From positions 5,022,001-5,086,000 of the forward strand of contig JBHGNT010000013.1 in assembly GCA_043228905.1 (NCBI GenBank): 64,000 nt of DNA, given 5' to 3'. Each line of letters begins with the position of its first letter. Position 1 is the first letter of the stretch. Under the pieces are notes generated by a model. It searched no databases. It was given only the letters and a program-made list of their open reading frames with translations, and was not told the origin of the DNA. Both the position numbers and the translations under genes were made by a program. This document shows positions 54,462-64,000 of this stretch, one piece after another. This DNA comes from Azolla caroliniana. Taxonomy: Eukaryota; Polypodiophyta.

Positions 54462-55616
54462 ATGGCTACTGTTAGCGCCCAAGAATACCAATCCGTTTTC
54501 TCCGAGCTACAGTGCCTAAAAGAAAAGTTTGTTGCCCTGGAACAAGAAAACCAACGGCTGATAGGGGATCTGCAACAAATCGCTCTAGAAAAACAACAAA
54601 CGCAACAACAACATGGGGAGTTAGCGTTACGGGTACAACAACTCGAAGCAGCGTTGCAACAAGGATCCAGTTCCCAAGGATTTCATAAAGAGCCCAAGAT
54701 TGGACTTCCTGTGAAATTTGATGGAACGCGTTCGCAATTCCGGGGATTCCTTAATCAGGTACGCTTAGTCATCCAGATGCATCCTTCCCGATATCCCACT
54801 GATGCATCTCGAGTCGGCCTAATAGGCACGCTACTTAGCGGCTCAGCCTTGGCATGGTTCGCTCTGCTTCTAGAAAAACAATCGCCCTTGCTTAATAACT
54901 TTGAAGATTTTATTGGTGAGTTTAAAGCCTGCTTTGGAGACACCGACAGCATCAGGACGGCGATCAACAAGATCCGGCGATTGCGTCAAGGCGATCGTCC
55001 AGCCTCTGCTTACGCGGCGGATTTCCGCCTACTTGCTTCAGATATACCCTGGGATGATCAAGCACTAATGGAGCAGTTTCGCTATGGCTTGCGAAACGAT
55101 GTCAAAGATCTACTTCTAACTTTCCCCGAAGAACCAAAGTCTCTTACGGAGGCAATCAGTCGAGCAGTTCGATGTGACAACCGCCTTTTTGAACGGCGTT
55201 CAGAACGTCAATTACAGATACCACGCTCTAGGCCAGAGCCCACTTACGCCGCAGTCGCGGCTAAACCGTTTTCACGAGACATACCTCAAGCAAATACTTC
55301 GACACCGATGGAGATCGATACCATGCGTCGACGCGGCCCGTTATCGGAAGAAGAAAAGCAACGACGACGTGCCAATCGATTATGTCTTTATTGCGGTGGA
55401 CCATGACATATCGCCATCAATTGTCCCCATAGGCCAAGAAGACAGGTAAATCAAATCGTCGCCTGTACTAAACCCGAGTCAATTCTTCCCTTCGGAGTGT
55501 CTGATAGTATTAATAGTACTAATAGAGTGTCAGATAGTATTCATAGTACTAATAGCCCAAGTATCTCAAATAAATTTGAAATCCTTAATCAATTAGATGA
55601 AGAGTTAAACGATTGA
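54462..55616 (+). pseudogene. gypsy G gag, one nonsense codon
   Basis: The start ATG 54462 is followed by a coiled coil (residues about 10-70; heptad Leu, Gln/Glu-rich). A retrotransposon-gag core of sushi/PEG10-like pattern follows (LLSGSALAWFALLLEK, FKACFGDTDSIRTAINKI, LRQGDRPASAYAADFRLLAS, LMEQFRYGLRNDVKDLLL). The zinc knuckle (CLYCGGP, stop, HIAINC) is broken by TGA at 55404-55406. The frame then stays open to its natural stop TGA 55614-55616. The tail contains a duplicated SDSI(N/H)STN block. Gag would build the particle and bind RNA. Confidence 0.9.
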
Positions 55617-58600
55617 GTCCAGCCAAAATAGGAGCCATTTGGTTGGACAACAGCCCTAGATCTGTACAGCCCATTAGTGGTTCCATTCCTTCCAAGCAAG
55701 TTAGCAATGTGTTCCTAGCCCAAGTCATTGTTAGTACTAAAAGTACTCCCCCAGTACCCGTCCTAGCACTTTTAGATTCCGGAGCTAATTCCTGTTTCAT
55801 GGATCGAAATTTTGCCCAAGCTTCTCAGATATCCTTAAGAAAACTTCCTTGTCCCGCATCTGTAGTGGTCATTGATGGTCGTCCCATTGCTTCCGGGAAT
55901 ATTGTAGAAGAATCAGAACCCATTCAAGTTGTCCTAGGTAGTTTTGTGTGTATAATATCATTTAATATAATTAGTAGTCCAGAGCATCCCATTGTCCTAG
56001 GATTACCTTGGCTTGAATTACATAATCCAGCCATAGATTGGAGAACAAGAGAAGTCCGATATCGACCACCCCAAGAATCAACTCACCGAGTTTCGACCAT
56101 TTCACTCCATCAACTACGCGAAGAAGGACCCAAGGAGGCAATGTTCTTATTTGCCATATCAGTACATCCTTCTAGCACTATTAAGAAGGACTCCTCAATA
56201 CAACTTCCAGCAAAATATCATCCTTATGCCGATGTATTTGACAAGGTAAAAGCCGGTACCGTTCCTCATCACCGTCCTTATGACTGTCCCATCGATTTAC
56301 AACCAGGAACCGAGCCACCATGGGGACCAATTTACAACTTGTCACCCACCGAGTTAGAAGTCCTTCGAGCCTACATAGAGGAGAACTTGGCAAGCGGGTT
56401 CATCCGTCATTCGAAATCTCCGGCCGGTGCACCCATCTTCTTTGTCAAGAAGAAAGATGGCTCACTTCGTCTTGTCATTGATTACCGCGGATTGAATAAA
56501 GTCACCATCCGGAATAGGTATGCACTTCCTCTTATATCAAGTCTTTTAGAGCGATTTAATGGTGCCAAGTTTTTTACTAAAATCGACCTATGAGGAGCGT
56601 ATAATCTCGTGCGGATTCGACCGGGAGATGAGTGGAAGACCGCTTTTCGCACGCGGTATGGGCATTTCGAGTATACTGTTATGCCGTTTGGCCTAACCAA
56701 TGCACCCGCAGTCTTCCAACACATGGCAAATGATATATTCAGAGACCTCTTGGATATCTGTTTGATCATTTATCTGGATGATCTGTTGATTTATTCGAAG
56801 ACCTAGGAAGAGCACGATTCTCATGTACTATTAGTACTAAAGCGACTCCGCGAGAATGGTCTTTATGCCAAGCTAGAAAAATGTAGCTTTGACTGCAAGC
56901 AAGTGGAATTTCTAGGCTACGTCATCTCCTCAAAGGGCATCGCCATGGATCCAGCTAAAATCCAAACTATACTAGAGTGGCAAATTCCACGGTCGGTACG
57001 AGATGTACAATGTTTTCTAGGTTTTGCTAACTTCTACCGTAAGTTTATACAGGATTACTCGAAGATTATTTTACCTCTCACACAACTTACGAAGAAGGGC
57101 CAAGCATTTCTTTGGTCCATCGAAGCAGATATGGCTTTTCGGCATCTTAAGAAAGCCTTTACATTAGCACCGATTCTAGCTCATGTGGATACAAGCAAAC
57201 CATTCATCATGGAGGCTGACGCATCAGATTTCGCCCTCGGTAGCATCCTTTCTCAACAAGGCGATAAAGAAGAGTTGCATCCGGTGGCTTTGCATTCGCG
57301 CAAATTCAATGTCGCAGAAATCAACTACGAAATACATGACAAGGAGTTATTAGCCATAGTGGATTCATTTGTACAATGGCGGCATTTCTTAGAGGGCTCT
57401 CCACATCAGGTCATTGTCTTTAGCGATCATAAAAATCTTGCTTATTTTCAGAACGCTCGCGTACTAAATCGACGGCAAGCTCGGTGGGCGCAATTCCTCA
57501 CGCGTTTCGACTTCGAAATCACATATCGACCGGGGAAGCAGCAAGGAAAAGCCGATGCACTATCACGGCGTTCATATCTTGCACCTCGTCCTGGTGACGC
57601 AACATTTGATAATCAAAAGAAACTAATCTTGGGACCAACACGATTGCACACGACGCGGATTTTTCACACCCCGATGGATTCACGGATTACCGATGACATA
57701 CGTGCAACCTTGAAGACGGATAGTTTTGCTCAAGACATCCTGGCGCACATTGATACTTCTCGGGCATCCTGTTCTCAGTCTCAACAACCAGGTATTGACT
57801 ACCGACAATTCGAATATCATGATGGTTTGTTATTCTTTAAAAAGCGCGTATATGTCCCTGATTGCTCCTGTCGCCTTCAAATCTTCCAACATTGTCACGA
57901 CACCCATACGGAGGGACATTTCGGTAGTACCAAGACGTTGGAGCTAGTGAAGCGATCTTTTTGGTGGCCCCACATGCGCCGTTTTGTCGATGACTACGTT
58001 CGGACCTGTGATGCTTGCTGCCGAGCAAAGATGCCACGACACCATCCATATGGCTTGTTGGAACCTTTACCAATTCCAAGTAAGCCATGGCAGTCTATTT
58101 GTCTTGATTTTATCACAGATCTGCCGGTCTCGAAGGGGTTCGATGCTATCCTAACCGTCATCGATCGATATACGAAGATGGCACATTTTGTGCCATGTAC
58201 TAAAGCCATCACTAGCGAGGAAACCGCCGCTCTTGTTATGCGTGAGGTATTTCGGCATCATGGCCTCCTAGACAGTATTATCAGTGACCGAGGCCCGCAA
58301 TTTGTCTCCAAATTTTGGCAGCATCTCTTCAGGATGCTCAAGGTCTCCTGCAACCTCTCCTCCGGCTACCATCCTCAGACCGACGGACAGGCGGAACGAA
58401 CAAACCAAACGTTGGAGCAATATCTCCGGTGTTTCCTGAGTTATCAACAGGACGATTGGGCCGAGATTCTCCACTTTGCGGAGTTTGCGTATAATAATGC
58501 TATTCACTCCTCGACTCGGGTCTCCCCATTTTTCGCTTATACCGGTTTCCATCCTCACTGGTCGGTGATTGACACTCCGGAGCTACCTACCAACCCTCGT

Positions 58601-59191
58601 GCCGAGGACCATTTGGAGAGGCTACGCAAGATCCAGATGGATCTCTCTACTCACCTTCGTCATGCTCAACACACACAGAAGATTTATGCGGATCGTCATC
58701 GGATTCCCTCCTCTTTTTCCATCGGAGATCGAGTATGGCTCTTACGTCGTCACATCAAGACTACTCGACCGTGCGACAAGTTGGATTATCGACGACTCGG
58801 TCCTTTCCGTATTACGGGGAAGATTAATGATGTCACCTTCCGCCTTGATCTCCCTCCGCAGCTTCAGATACATCCGGTTTTCCATTGTTCTCTTCTTGAA
58901 CCTTATAAAGAAAACACCATTCCCGATCGTGTGACACCACCGCCGCCCCCGCTGGAGTTGGACGTCGGCCCGAAGTATGAAGTTGCTGCCATCCTCGATT
59001 CCAAACTTGTTCGCAACAAACTTTATTACTTGGTCGATTGGTTCGGTTATAGTCCGAGCGAACGTACTTGGGAACCCGTCGAGAATGTTGCCAATGCACA
59101 AGATCTTCTTTTTCTTGCTGATTTCCACCGAAAGTATCCGGACAAACCCGGTCCGCAATTAGCGCCGACTCGTTCCACTCGTCGTCTTTAA
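55601..59191 (+). pseudogene. gypsy G pol with chromodomain, two nonsense codons
   Basis: The pol frame (-1 relative to gag) encodes protease ([12 protein letters not shown]), reverse transcriptase ([43 protein letters not shown]), RNase H (MEADASDFALGSIL, FSDHKNLAYF) and integrase. Integrase has H-H-C-C with HCHDTHTEGH and CDACC, a D-D-E core in LDFITDLP, SDRGPQF and QAERTNQT, and the GPFRITGKI module. The chromodomain is at the end (AAILDSKLVRNKLYYLVDWF, then TWEP). TGA 56591-56593 and TAG 56804-56806 interrupt the reverse transcriptase. Otherwise the frame is open to TAA 59189-59191. The YLDD catalytic motif and integrase triad are intact. Confidence 0.93.
55604..55648 (+). promoter_or_regulatory. 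putative -1 ribosomal frameshift signal (gag to pol)
   Basis: GTTAAAC (55604-55610) is read as TTA AAC in the gag frame. After a 6-nt spacer containing the gag stop, GTCCAGCCAAA (55617-55627) can pair with TTTGGTTGGAC (55638-55648): 11 bp with one G-U and a 10-nt loop. The pol frame is open only from 55601, so the shift must happen within about 16 nt. Confidence 0.7.
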
Positions 59192-59202
59192 GGGGGAGAT
59201 AG
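59189..59202 (+). other. polypurine tract of gypsy G
   Basis: TAAGGGGGAGATAG overlaps the pol stop codon and abuts the 3' LTR. Confidence 0.85.
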
Positions 59203-59347
59203 TGTCATGATATGGCAAGACTCTAACCCATGACTTTATGCTACATGGGTCGAGATCTTACCATTAGACTATGAATTGTATTTTGTAGGATATTATTTTC
59301 ATTTATACTTTATCATAGAAAATCAATGTATATTCCAGATCTCTCTG

Positions 59348-59392
59348 GAACATTCTAGAAGCTTCAGGATTATTCCTAAAAACACTATAAAA
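59348..59392 (+). promoter_or_regulatory. heat-shock element plus TATA box in LTR of gypsy G
   Basis: GAAcaTTCtaGAAgcTTC is a perfect four-unit alternating heat-shock element (59348-59365). The TATA box TATAAAA starts 21 nt after it (59386). Heat-shock factors bind such arrays, and heat-activated plant retrotransposons are known to carry them in their LTRs. Confidence 0.7.
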
Positions 59393-59411
59393 GGAGGCAC
59401 AAGGCATTGTT

Positions 59412-59430
59412 TTGAACCAAATTGGTTCAA
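59412..59430 (+). promoter_or_regulatory. predicted transcript start and self-primer sequence of gypsy G
   Basis: TTGAACCAAATTGGTTCAA is a palindrome (9-nt arms, central A). The A at 59420 is 34 nt after the start of the TATA box, a normal plant start distance. The 11 nt from there are the exact complement of the primer site at 54396-54406. Confidence 0.55.
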
Positions 59431-60496
59431 CGCCAGTCTTAAGCCTCTTAGCCGCTTGTACTTATCTTTTCACATAATATATTAGCTGCTGTCATCATCT
59501 CTCTCTCTCTCTCTCATTCTCGCTATCTCTCTCTCTCCTCTTCTCACTTCCTCTCTCGGGAATCTTACGCAGTCCCGTCCTCTTAGTACTAATAGTACTA
59601 CTGTTCTTTAGTACTAATTCCATCTCTATTATAGTACTATTCCTGACAGGGAGCGCCACTTCGGATTGAGCGGAGGATTCGGGGCACAATGGCCCGAAAC
59701 ATCAAGCGGGGAGGAGACAAGCGGTGGTGTCGGGACCTTACCCACACCGGTTCTAGAGACTCCGGCGGCTGGCCCGAGAGCCGGTGTGAGATCTAGAGTG
59801 ACGGACGGTGGTGGCGGCAAGGCGGGCAACCAAGACGACGACAAGGAGAATGAGGAAGAGGAGGCAAGCGTAATCGAGTCTTGTGTAATCGGGGACGAGG
59901 TAGCCACGGACAGCGAAGTCCGGACGGAGGTGGCTACGGACATGACGAGCGGCGGTGCCGGGACCTTACCCACACCGGTTCTAGACACTCCGACAGCCAG
60001 CTAAAGAGCCAGTGTGAGACCTAGAGTGACGGACGGTGGCGGCGGCAAGGCAGGTGACCAAAACGAGAACAAGGAAGATTGTAGAGAACGGAGCAGAGAT
60101 CCCTCGACACCAGGGCCAGAGACTTTGGCGGTTGCATACCAACCTAAGACCGGAGAGATGGGCGGTGGTCGTGAGGATGCGAGGCCCGGAGCGGGCACGT
60201 GTGGAAGGACCGAAAGGGAGGCCGGGAGCGGCAAAGAGGAGAGAGTCGGGAACCAACCCAACCGGAAGACGAACTGGTCGGTAATCCGACACGACCGGAG
60301 GACAACGCGGAAGAAGATTGGAGCGGGGGCTGGTCAACCGGGCTCGAACCAAAGAAGAGCCGGCAAGGCCGGGATTGTTCAGTCGAACCCGTACCAGCCG
60401 GTTACAATCATGGAAGAGAGCCGACTGAACCGGAACCTGATCGTCTGAGACCGATCCGAGCAAGGGCTATGCCGGCATGATTGGAGGTCGAGGTAC

Positions 60497-61225
60497 ATGA
60501 GCCATGACATGCAGTGGGAGCCGGTAAGCGCGAGAAGGAGGCCAAGCGAGCGCAATGACTATGGGTTGATGGAAGACCGGAAACAAGAGGAACCCTCCAC
60601 GCCTATTCTAGAGACTTCGGCGGTTGTGGATCTACGTAAGACCGGAGAGACGGCGCGTGGTGGCAAGGAGTCGGAGGCTGGAGCGGACGAGGTTACCGAA
60701 ACGGGTATCCGGTGCGGAAAGACGGACGAATGGGGCCAAGAGGGCCAAACAGAGCTGGAAAGGACTACGACAACGAAAGAAGAAGAGGCCGACACCGAGG
60801 TTGGGACTATGACGAGTGAAGGGCGTGAAATGAAGCATTCACTACGGCCGACGAAGGGTCAAGAAACAAGCATGGACCCGGAAGAGCGGCAACGAGTGAC
60901 CAGTGGTAGCGGTTCGGTCAAGCCTTTAAAAGGCAAACATGGGACGGAAGGCAGAGCAGTGAGTTGCCGAGATTGGCGGATGAACGGAGAGAGCGGAGGA
61001 TGGTGCGCGGAGATCAAAGGGCTATGCACTAGGAAGAGAAAACACGGCGTCCCGGAGGACATGCGAGGCCAAGTGGGCCAAGAGGACACAAGTCGGGATG
61101 AAGCGGTAACGAGGGCCATGAAGGACCCTGACGCAAAGGTCGGGATGACGGTATGCTCTATCGCGCGAGAGCACGACGAGCAAGGGAGAAACAGGGAGCG
61201 CGTAATGGGGTCACCTAAGGACTGA
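60497..61225 (+). CDS. second-copy version of the element A ORF (242 aa)
   Basis: An open frame homologous to 5613-6461, and open for longer on its N-terminal side. Shared blocks are QEGQTE, RPTKGQE, PEERQRVT, AVSCRDWR, GGWCAE, DEAVTRAMK, KVGMT and RVMGSPKD, followed by a stop in this copy. There is no known domain and the composition is charged and disordered. It may be only a decaying coding tail. Confidence 0.35.
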   Translation: MSHDMQWEPVSARRRPSERNDYGLMEDRKQEEPSTPILETSAVVDLRKTGETARGGKESEAGADEVTETGIRCGKTDEWGQEGQTELERTTTTKEEEADTEVGTMTSEGREMKHSLRPTKGQETSMDPEERQRVTSGSGSVKPLKGKHGTEGRAVSCRDWRMNGESGGWCAEIKGLCTRKRKHGVPEDMRGQVGQEDTSRDEAVTRAMKDPDAKVGMTVCSIAREHDEQGRNRERVMGSPKD

Positions 61226-61651
61226 AGAACAAGTGCGTATTCGGAGGACGACATCCATGCACGGGAATAGCCTACGGAAGGCAAGCATGGAACGGAGGGA
61301 GACGGCACGCTGAGGTGCTTGGGACAAGGAGACGTGAGGGACACACGTGACACGTGAGGCACGGAATCCAGCGTACAACTAGAGTGATCGGGGGCCTAAT
61401 CGGAGGGCATACACGATGGACAAAGGAGGAGCAACCGGATCGGCAACGGTGTTCGGGAGGAACGATCGAGGAAGAAGGTGTGAACGTCGGATATGGCGGA
61501 TCGGATGGAGCCAATGGATTGGGGTCAGTAGGAGTCGGCAAGGCAGTCGGGTGTCGGGACGGCGGAGAACCCGATTAATCACCATCACCAAAATCTCATA
61601 CCTTTCCTTTCATGACACATACCGGTGAATGTGCGGTTTGGTGGGGGTGGA

Positions 61652-62217
61652 TGTCGTGAAGATTTTCGGCTTTGGTGTGAAACTGGGATAGAATGGGCAA
61701 GTTGGCAATGTGCAACATGTGCACATGTATAGTAGTAAAATGGTGTATAGAATAAGGGGGAGAATTTATCCCACATTGTAACGTCCCTCCCTCCTTGGGC
61801 AATAAAAGAAAGGGAGGGGTATCTTGTGAAGGGTTGCCTATTTTGAGTGAGAGACGTATACCACTTAGGTCAAGGGTTTCTATTTCAGTTTTAGGGTTTT
61901 GTCTAGGGTTTTACCGTTCTTCTTCTTCTTCATACCATTTCGGGTTTAGGGTTTCTTCTTCATCATTTTCTTTACTTTACTTAACCGATTAGGGTTCCAT
62001 ATAGTGTTTTCGTTTGGCCTATGCGGCCATGGTTGTAAAGCGTTTGGTGTTTCTTAATATAACTCGTTTGTGTATCTTGCCTCCATCCATCCTATGTTTA
62101 TGTCCTATTCTTTCTCCTCTCCTCTCGAGCTAAGCTTCCATTTCCCCTCTACTCCCTACTCCAAGACCCCCGCGGTCCCGCCTAAGATCTTACATGTATT
62201 CGTGGAATACTGCGACA
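61652..62217 (+). repeat. 3' LTR of the second element A copy
   Basis: 566 bp starting TGTCGTGAAG and ending TGCGACA. The TATA position reads AATAAAAG here instead of TATAAAAG. It lacks the 12-bp minisatellite but has other TTTAGGG-like units. Confidence 0.9.
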
Positions 62218-64000
62218 GCGCGCCGATTTGGACAACATTTAGATCCGGCAAGGACAGACGGGGAAGCCGACAAAGCTCGCACTGCATGGAAGCACCGGAA
62301 ATGGATCAGGCCCATCCTTTGTCATGAAACACAAGGCTAACTCGATGAAGACAAACACCTCGAAACGGAACGAGGTATGGTACGTTGATTCTAGAGCGTC
62401 AAAGCATATGACAAGCCACACGGAGTGGATTTCTTATTTAGAAAAATGGAACAACCTAGGGTGGTCCAAACCGGAGACGACACCCCACATACCATCGAGC
62501 AAATCGGTGAGGTTCCCCTCAACCATGTTGGCAAGAAGGGAAAGTTTATGAACGTCCAATACGTCCCGACAATCACAAAGAATCTTGTTTCAGTCTCACA
62601 GATTGTCGACCAAGGGATGCAGGTCCCATTCACACATCTCAGTTGCTTCATCGAAGAAGAGGGCAAATTAATCGCGCAAGGGCGCCGAGATGGGAGGATG
62701 TTCATCCTCGACACCAACGACGCCGGCACCGCTCTGTTCACAAATGGACAGAAGGTCGAATTGGATATCGACCTTTGGCACAAGCGGATCGGCCACATCA
62801 ATTATCAGAGGCTTCAAGTCCTGCAATCAAAATAGGTTGTTTTTTTTTTGCAGAAATTCAATGGCAAGAAGGCCGAAATTTGTGAAGCCTGCTAGCTCGA
62901 GAAGCAACACTGGCTTCCGTTCCCCACCGAAAGAAACCGGCGCCGTAACAAGCTCGATCTAATACATTCAGATGTATGGGGATCAGCACAGAACGTTAGT
63001 CTTGGCGGGAGCCAATATTTCATCTCCTTCATCAACGACTACAGCCGGCACACATGGATCTACCTAATCGAAAGGAAAGGCAAAGTTTTTGACTATTTCC
63101 AGAACCTACAAACTCTTGTGGAACGGGAAACAAAGAGGAAGATCAAGTGCCTGCGGTTGGATGGCGGAAAATAATATTTTTCCGGCCAATTCAATAGTTA
63201 TCTACATCAGAAAGGAATTTGGAGGGAATTCAACTACCGATACACACAAGAACAAAACGGTTGGCCGAAACGAAGAACCGGTCAATTGTGGAGGCGGCAT
63301 GGGCAATGCTGGAAGAGAAGACCATGCCCAAGTTCTACTAGGCGGATGCAGTTCGGACGACCGTCTACCTCCAAAACCATATCGGGGATAAGGTGTCAGC
63401 ACATGAGTTGTATTTTGGGCGGAAGCCGAATTTAAGGCACCTTAAGATATTCGAAAGCTGGATGCAAAGTTGGAGAAGTGCATCCTTGTCGGCCACTCAC
63501 ATGAGCAAAGGGTTATAAGTGCTATAACCCCCGAACTAAAGAAGTTCGAGTGAGCTGACATGTCAAATTTGATGAGTAGGCATCATGGTACTCTCTATCT
63601 GCTCCGATGTCCGACTCCGACCCAATTCCGGAGAATGAGGCCAATGAGCCTGAATTGATCCAGGCAAACGATGAAGAAGGATTCAATACTCTAGATGAGA
63701 TTCTGATCTCATTTCGGCTGAGCGGGCCGAATAAAACGTTGAGTCAGAAGGACTAGCAAGATGATGAGTTGGCGAGCAACGAAGATTCGGTTGTGCTCTC
63801 CCCACGTAAGGGACCGAGGAGACGGTTTCCCATGCAAAGAAAAGGGGAAGAAAAGATGTTGGAATATGACACCGGTAGAGACGAGTCGGATCAGAGCAAA
63901 TCCGACTCTAGACCTTCGAAGACAAATTCTGATTCGGCCAAGAGGGCCTTGAAATCAGCTAATGAGAAGTTGCGCCGATCTACCCAACAGAAAAACCCCG
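62218..64000 (+). pseudogene. copia L: gag end, protease and integrase, decayed
   Basis: The reading begins at the end of gag (NGSGPSFVMKHKANSMKTNT), then a protease region (VWYVDSRASKHMTSHTEW, active-site Gly changed to Arg). After a frameshift come VVQTGDDTPHTIEQIGEVPL and the GAG-pre-integrase domain (IDLWHKRIGHINYQRLQVL). Integrase follows (LDLIHSDVWGSAQNVSLGGS, INDYSRHTWIYLIERKGKVF, CLRLDGGK and a stop). Further frameshifts lead into the acidic linker (IPENEANEPELIQANDEEGF). It runs off the right edge. It is the same family as element C (1340-1922). Its junction with the element A LTR at 62217 suggests that A inserted into it. Confidence 0.85.

Larger units (their letters stand above)
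54224..59648 (+). mobile_element. gypsy G: Tf1/sushi-like chromovirus, 5' LTR truncated
   Basis: The element keeps the last 170 bp of its 5' LTR, gag, pol, a polypurine tract and a full 446-bp 3' LTR. Gag and pol lie in different frames joined by a likely -1 frameshift cassette. A self-complementary primer site replaces a tRNA site. It carries three point nonsense mutations, with no frameshift noticed, so decay is mild. The 3' LTR abuts element A sequence (copy at 59649), so G inserted into that copy. The 5' flank is now LINE sequence, so no target duplication can be read. Confidence 0.9.
59203..59648 (+). repeat. 3' LTR of gypsy G
   Basis: 446 bp with TGTCA/TGACA ends. In order it contains a tRNA-like stretch (59212-59275, minus strand), a heat-shock element (59348-59365), a TATA box (59386-59392), a palindrome (59412-59430) and a CT-rich run. 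Confidence 0.95.
59649..62217 (+). mobile_element. element A, second copy (3' half)
   Basis: Sequence colinear with element A from its position about 4345 to its 3' end: coding modules near 59720-60000, conserved middle (TRKKIGAGAGQPGSNQRRAG and similar), second ORF (60497-61225), G-rich tract and the 3' LTR. The left part was cut off when gypsy G inserted and by later loss. It is diverged from the first copy at many positions and lacks gag. Confidence 0.9.

Overview
The window looks like nuclear DNA of a land plant, probably from a transposon-rich genome. It holds one convincing cellular gene, an L-type lectin receptor kinase (18094-20175, minus strand). Almost everything else is LTR retrotransposons (Ty1/copia and Ty3/gypsy), three LINE fragments, a hAT-type MITE, tRNA-derived SINE-like pieces and simple repeats. 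Initiator-Met-tRNA primer sites, plant-type chromoviral polyproteins and the lectin kinase support a plant. Some families (a Tf1/sushi-like chromovirus and a gypsy family with an Asp-His-Asn-Ser protease) make me suspect a seedless or early-diverging vascular plant. That is inference only.

Layout. 1-2750: nested and internally deleted copia pieces on both strands. 2809-7616: element A, an LTR element with a gag-like ORF and no reverse transcriptase. 7617-12479: gypsy and copia pieces, including one inverted junction. 12480-18093: AT-rich intergenic DNA. 18094-20175: the receptor kinase, with a GA-rich leader upstream. 22735-23189: a MITE with a perfect 8-bp target duplication. 24367-26230: a LINE flanked by target duplications and carrying a small internal inversion. 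26292-31630: LTRs and copia fragments. 31631-42390: a copia element (H, minus strand) split by gypsy element I (33357-40384). Element I is complete, with a 1467-residue gag-pol ORF, near-identical LTRs and a GACCC target duplication. 42400-50373: a LINE, a decayed 5'-truncated relative of I (J), and a copia integrase piece. 50377-54223: an LTR-like piece, SINE-like units and a minus-strand LINE tail. 54224-59648: gypsy element G. 59649-62217: the 3' half of a second copy of element A. 62218-64000: another copia pol fragment.

The most interesting object is element G. It has a coiled-coil gag and a chromodomain. Its gag and pol frames overlap for only about 16 nt, and that overlap holds a GTTAAAC heptamer followed after 6 nt by an 11-bp stem-loop. 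An 11-nt tract next to its 5' LTR is the exact complement of the predicted first 11 nt of its own transcript, which is the self-priming layout known from Tf1. Its LTR also has a perfect four-unit heat-shock element just upstream of the TATA box. A solo LTR (F, 31121-31630) shares the heat-shock element and has a palindrome of different sequence at the same place downstream of the TATA box.

All domain calls come from reading motifs by eye. No database search, alignment program or folding program was run.
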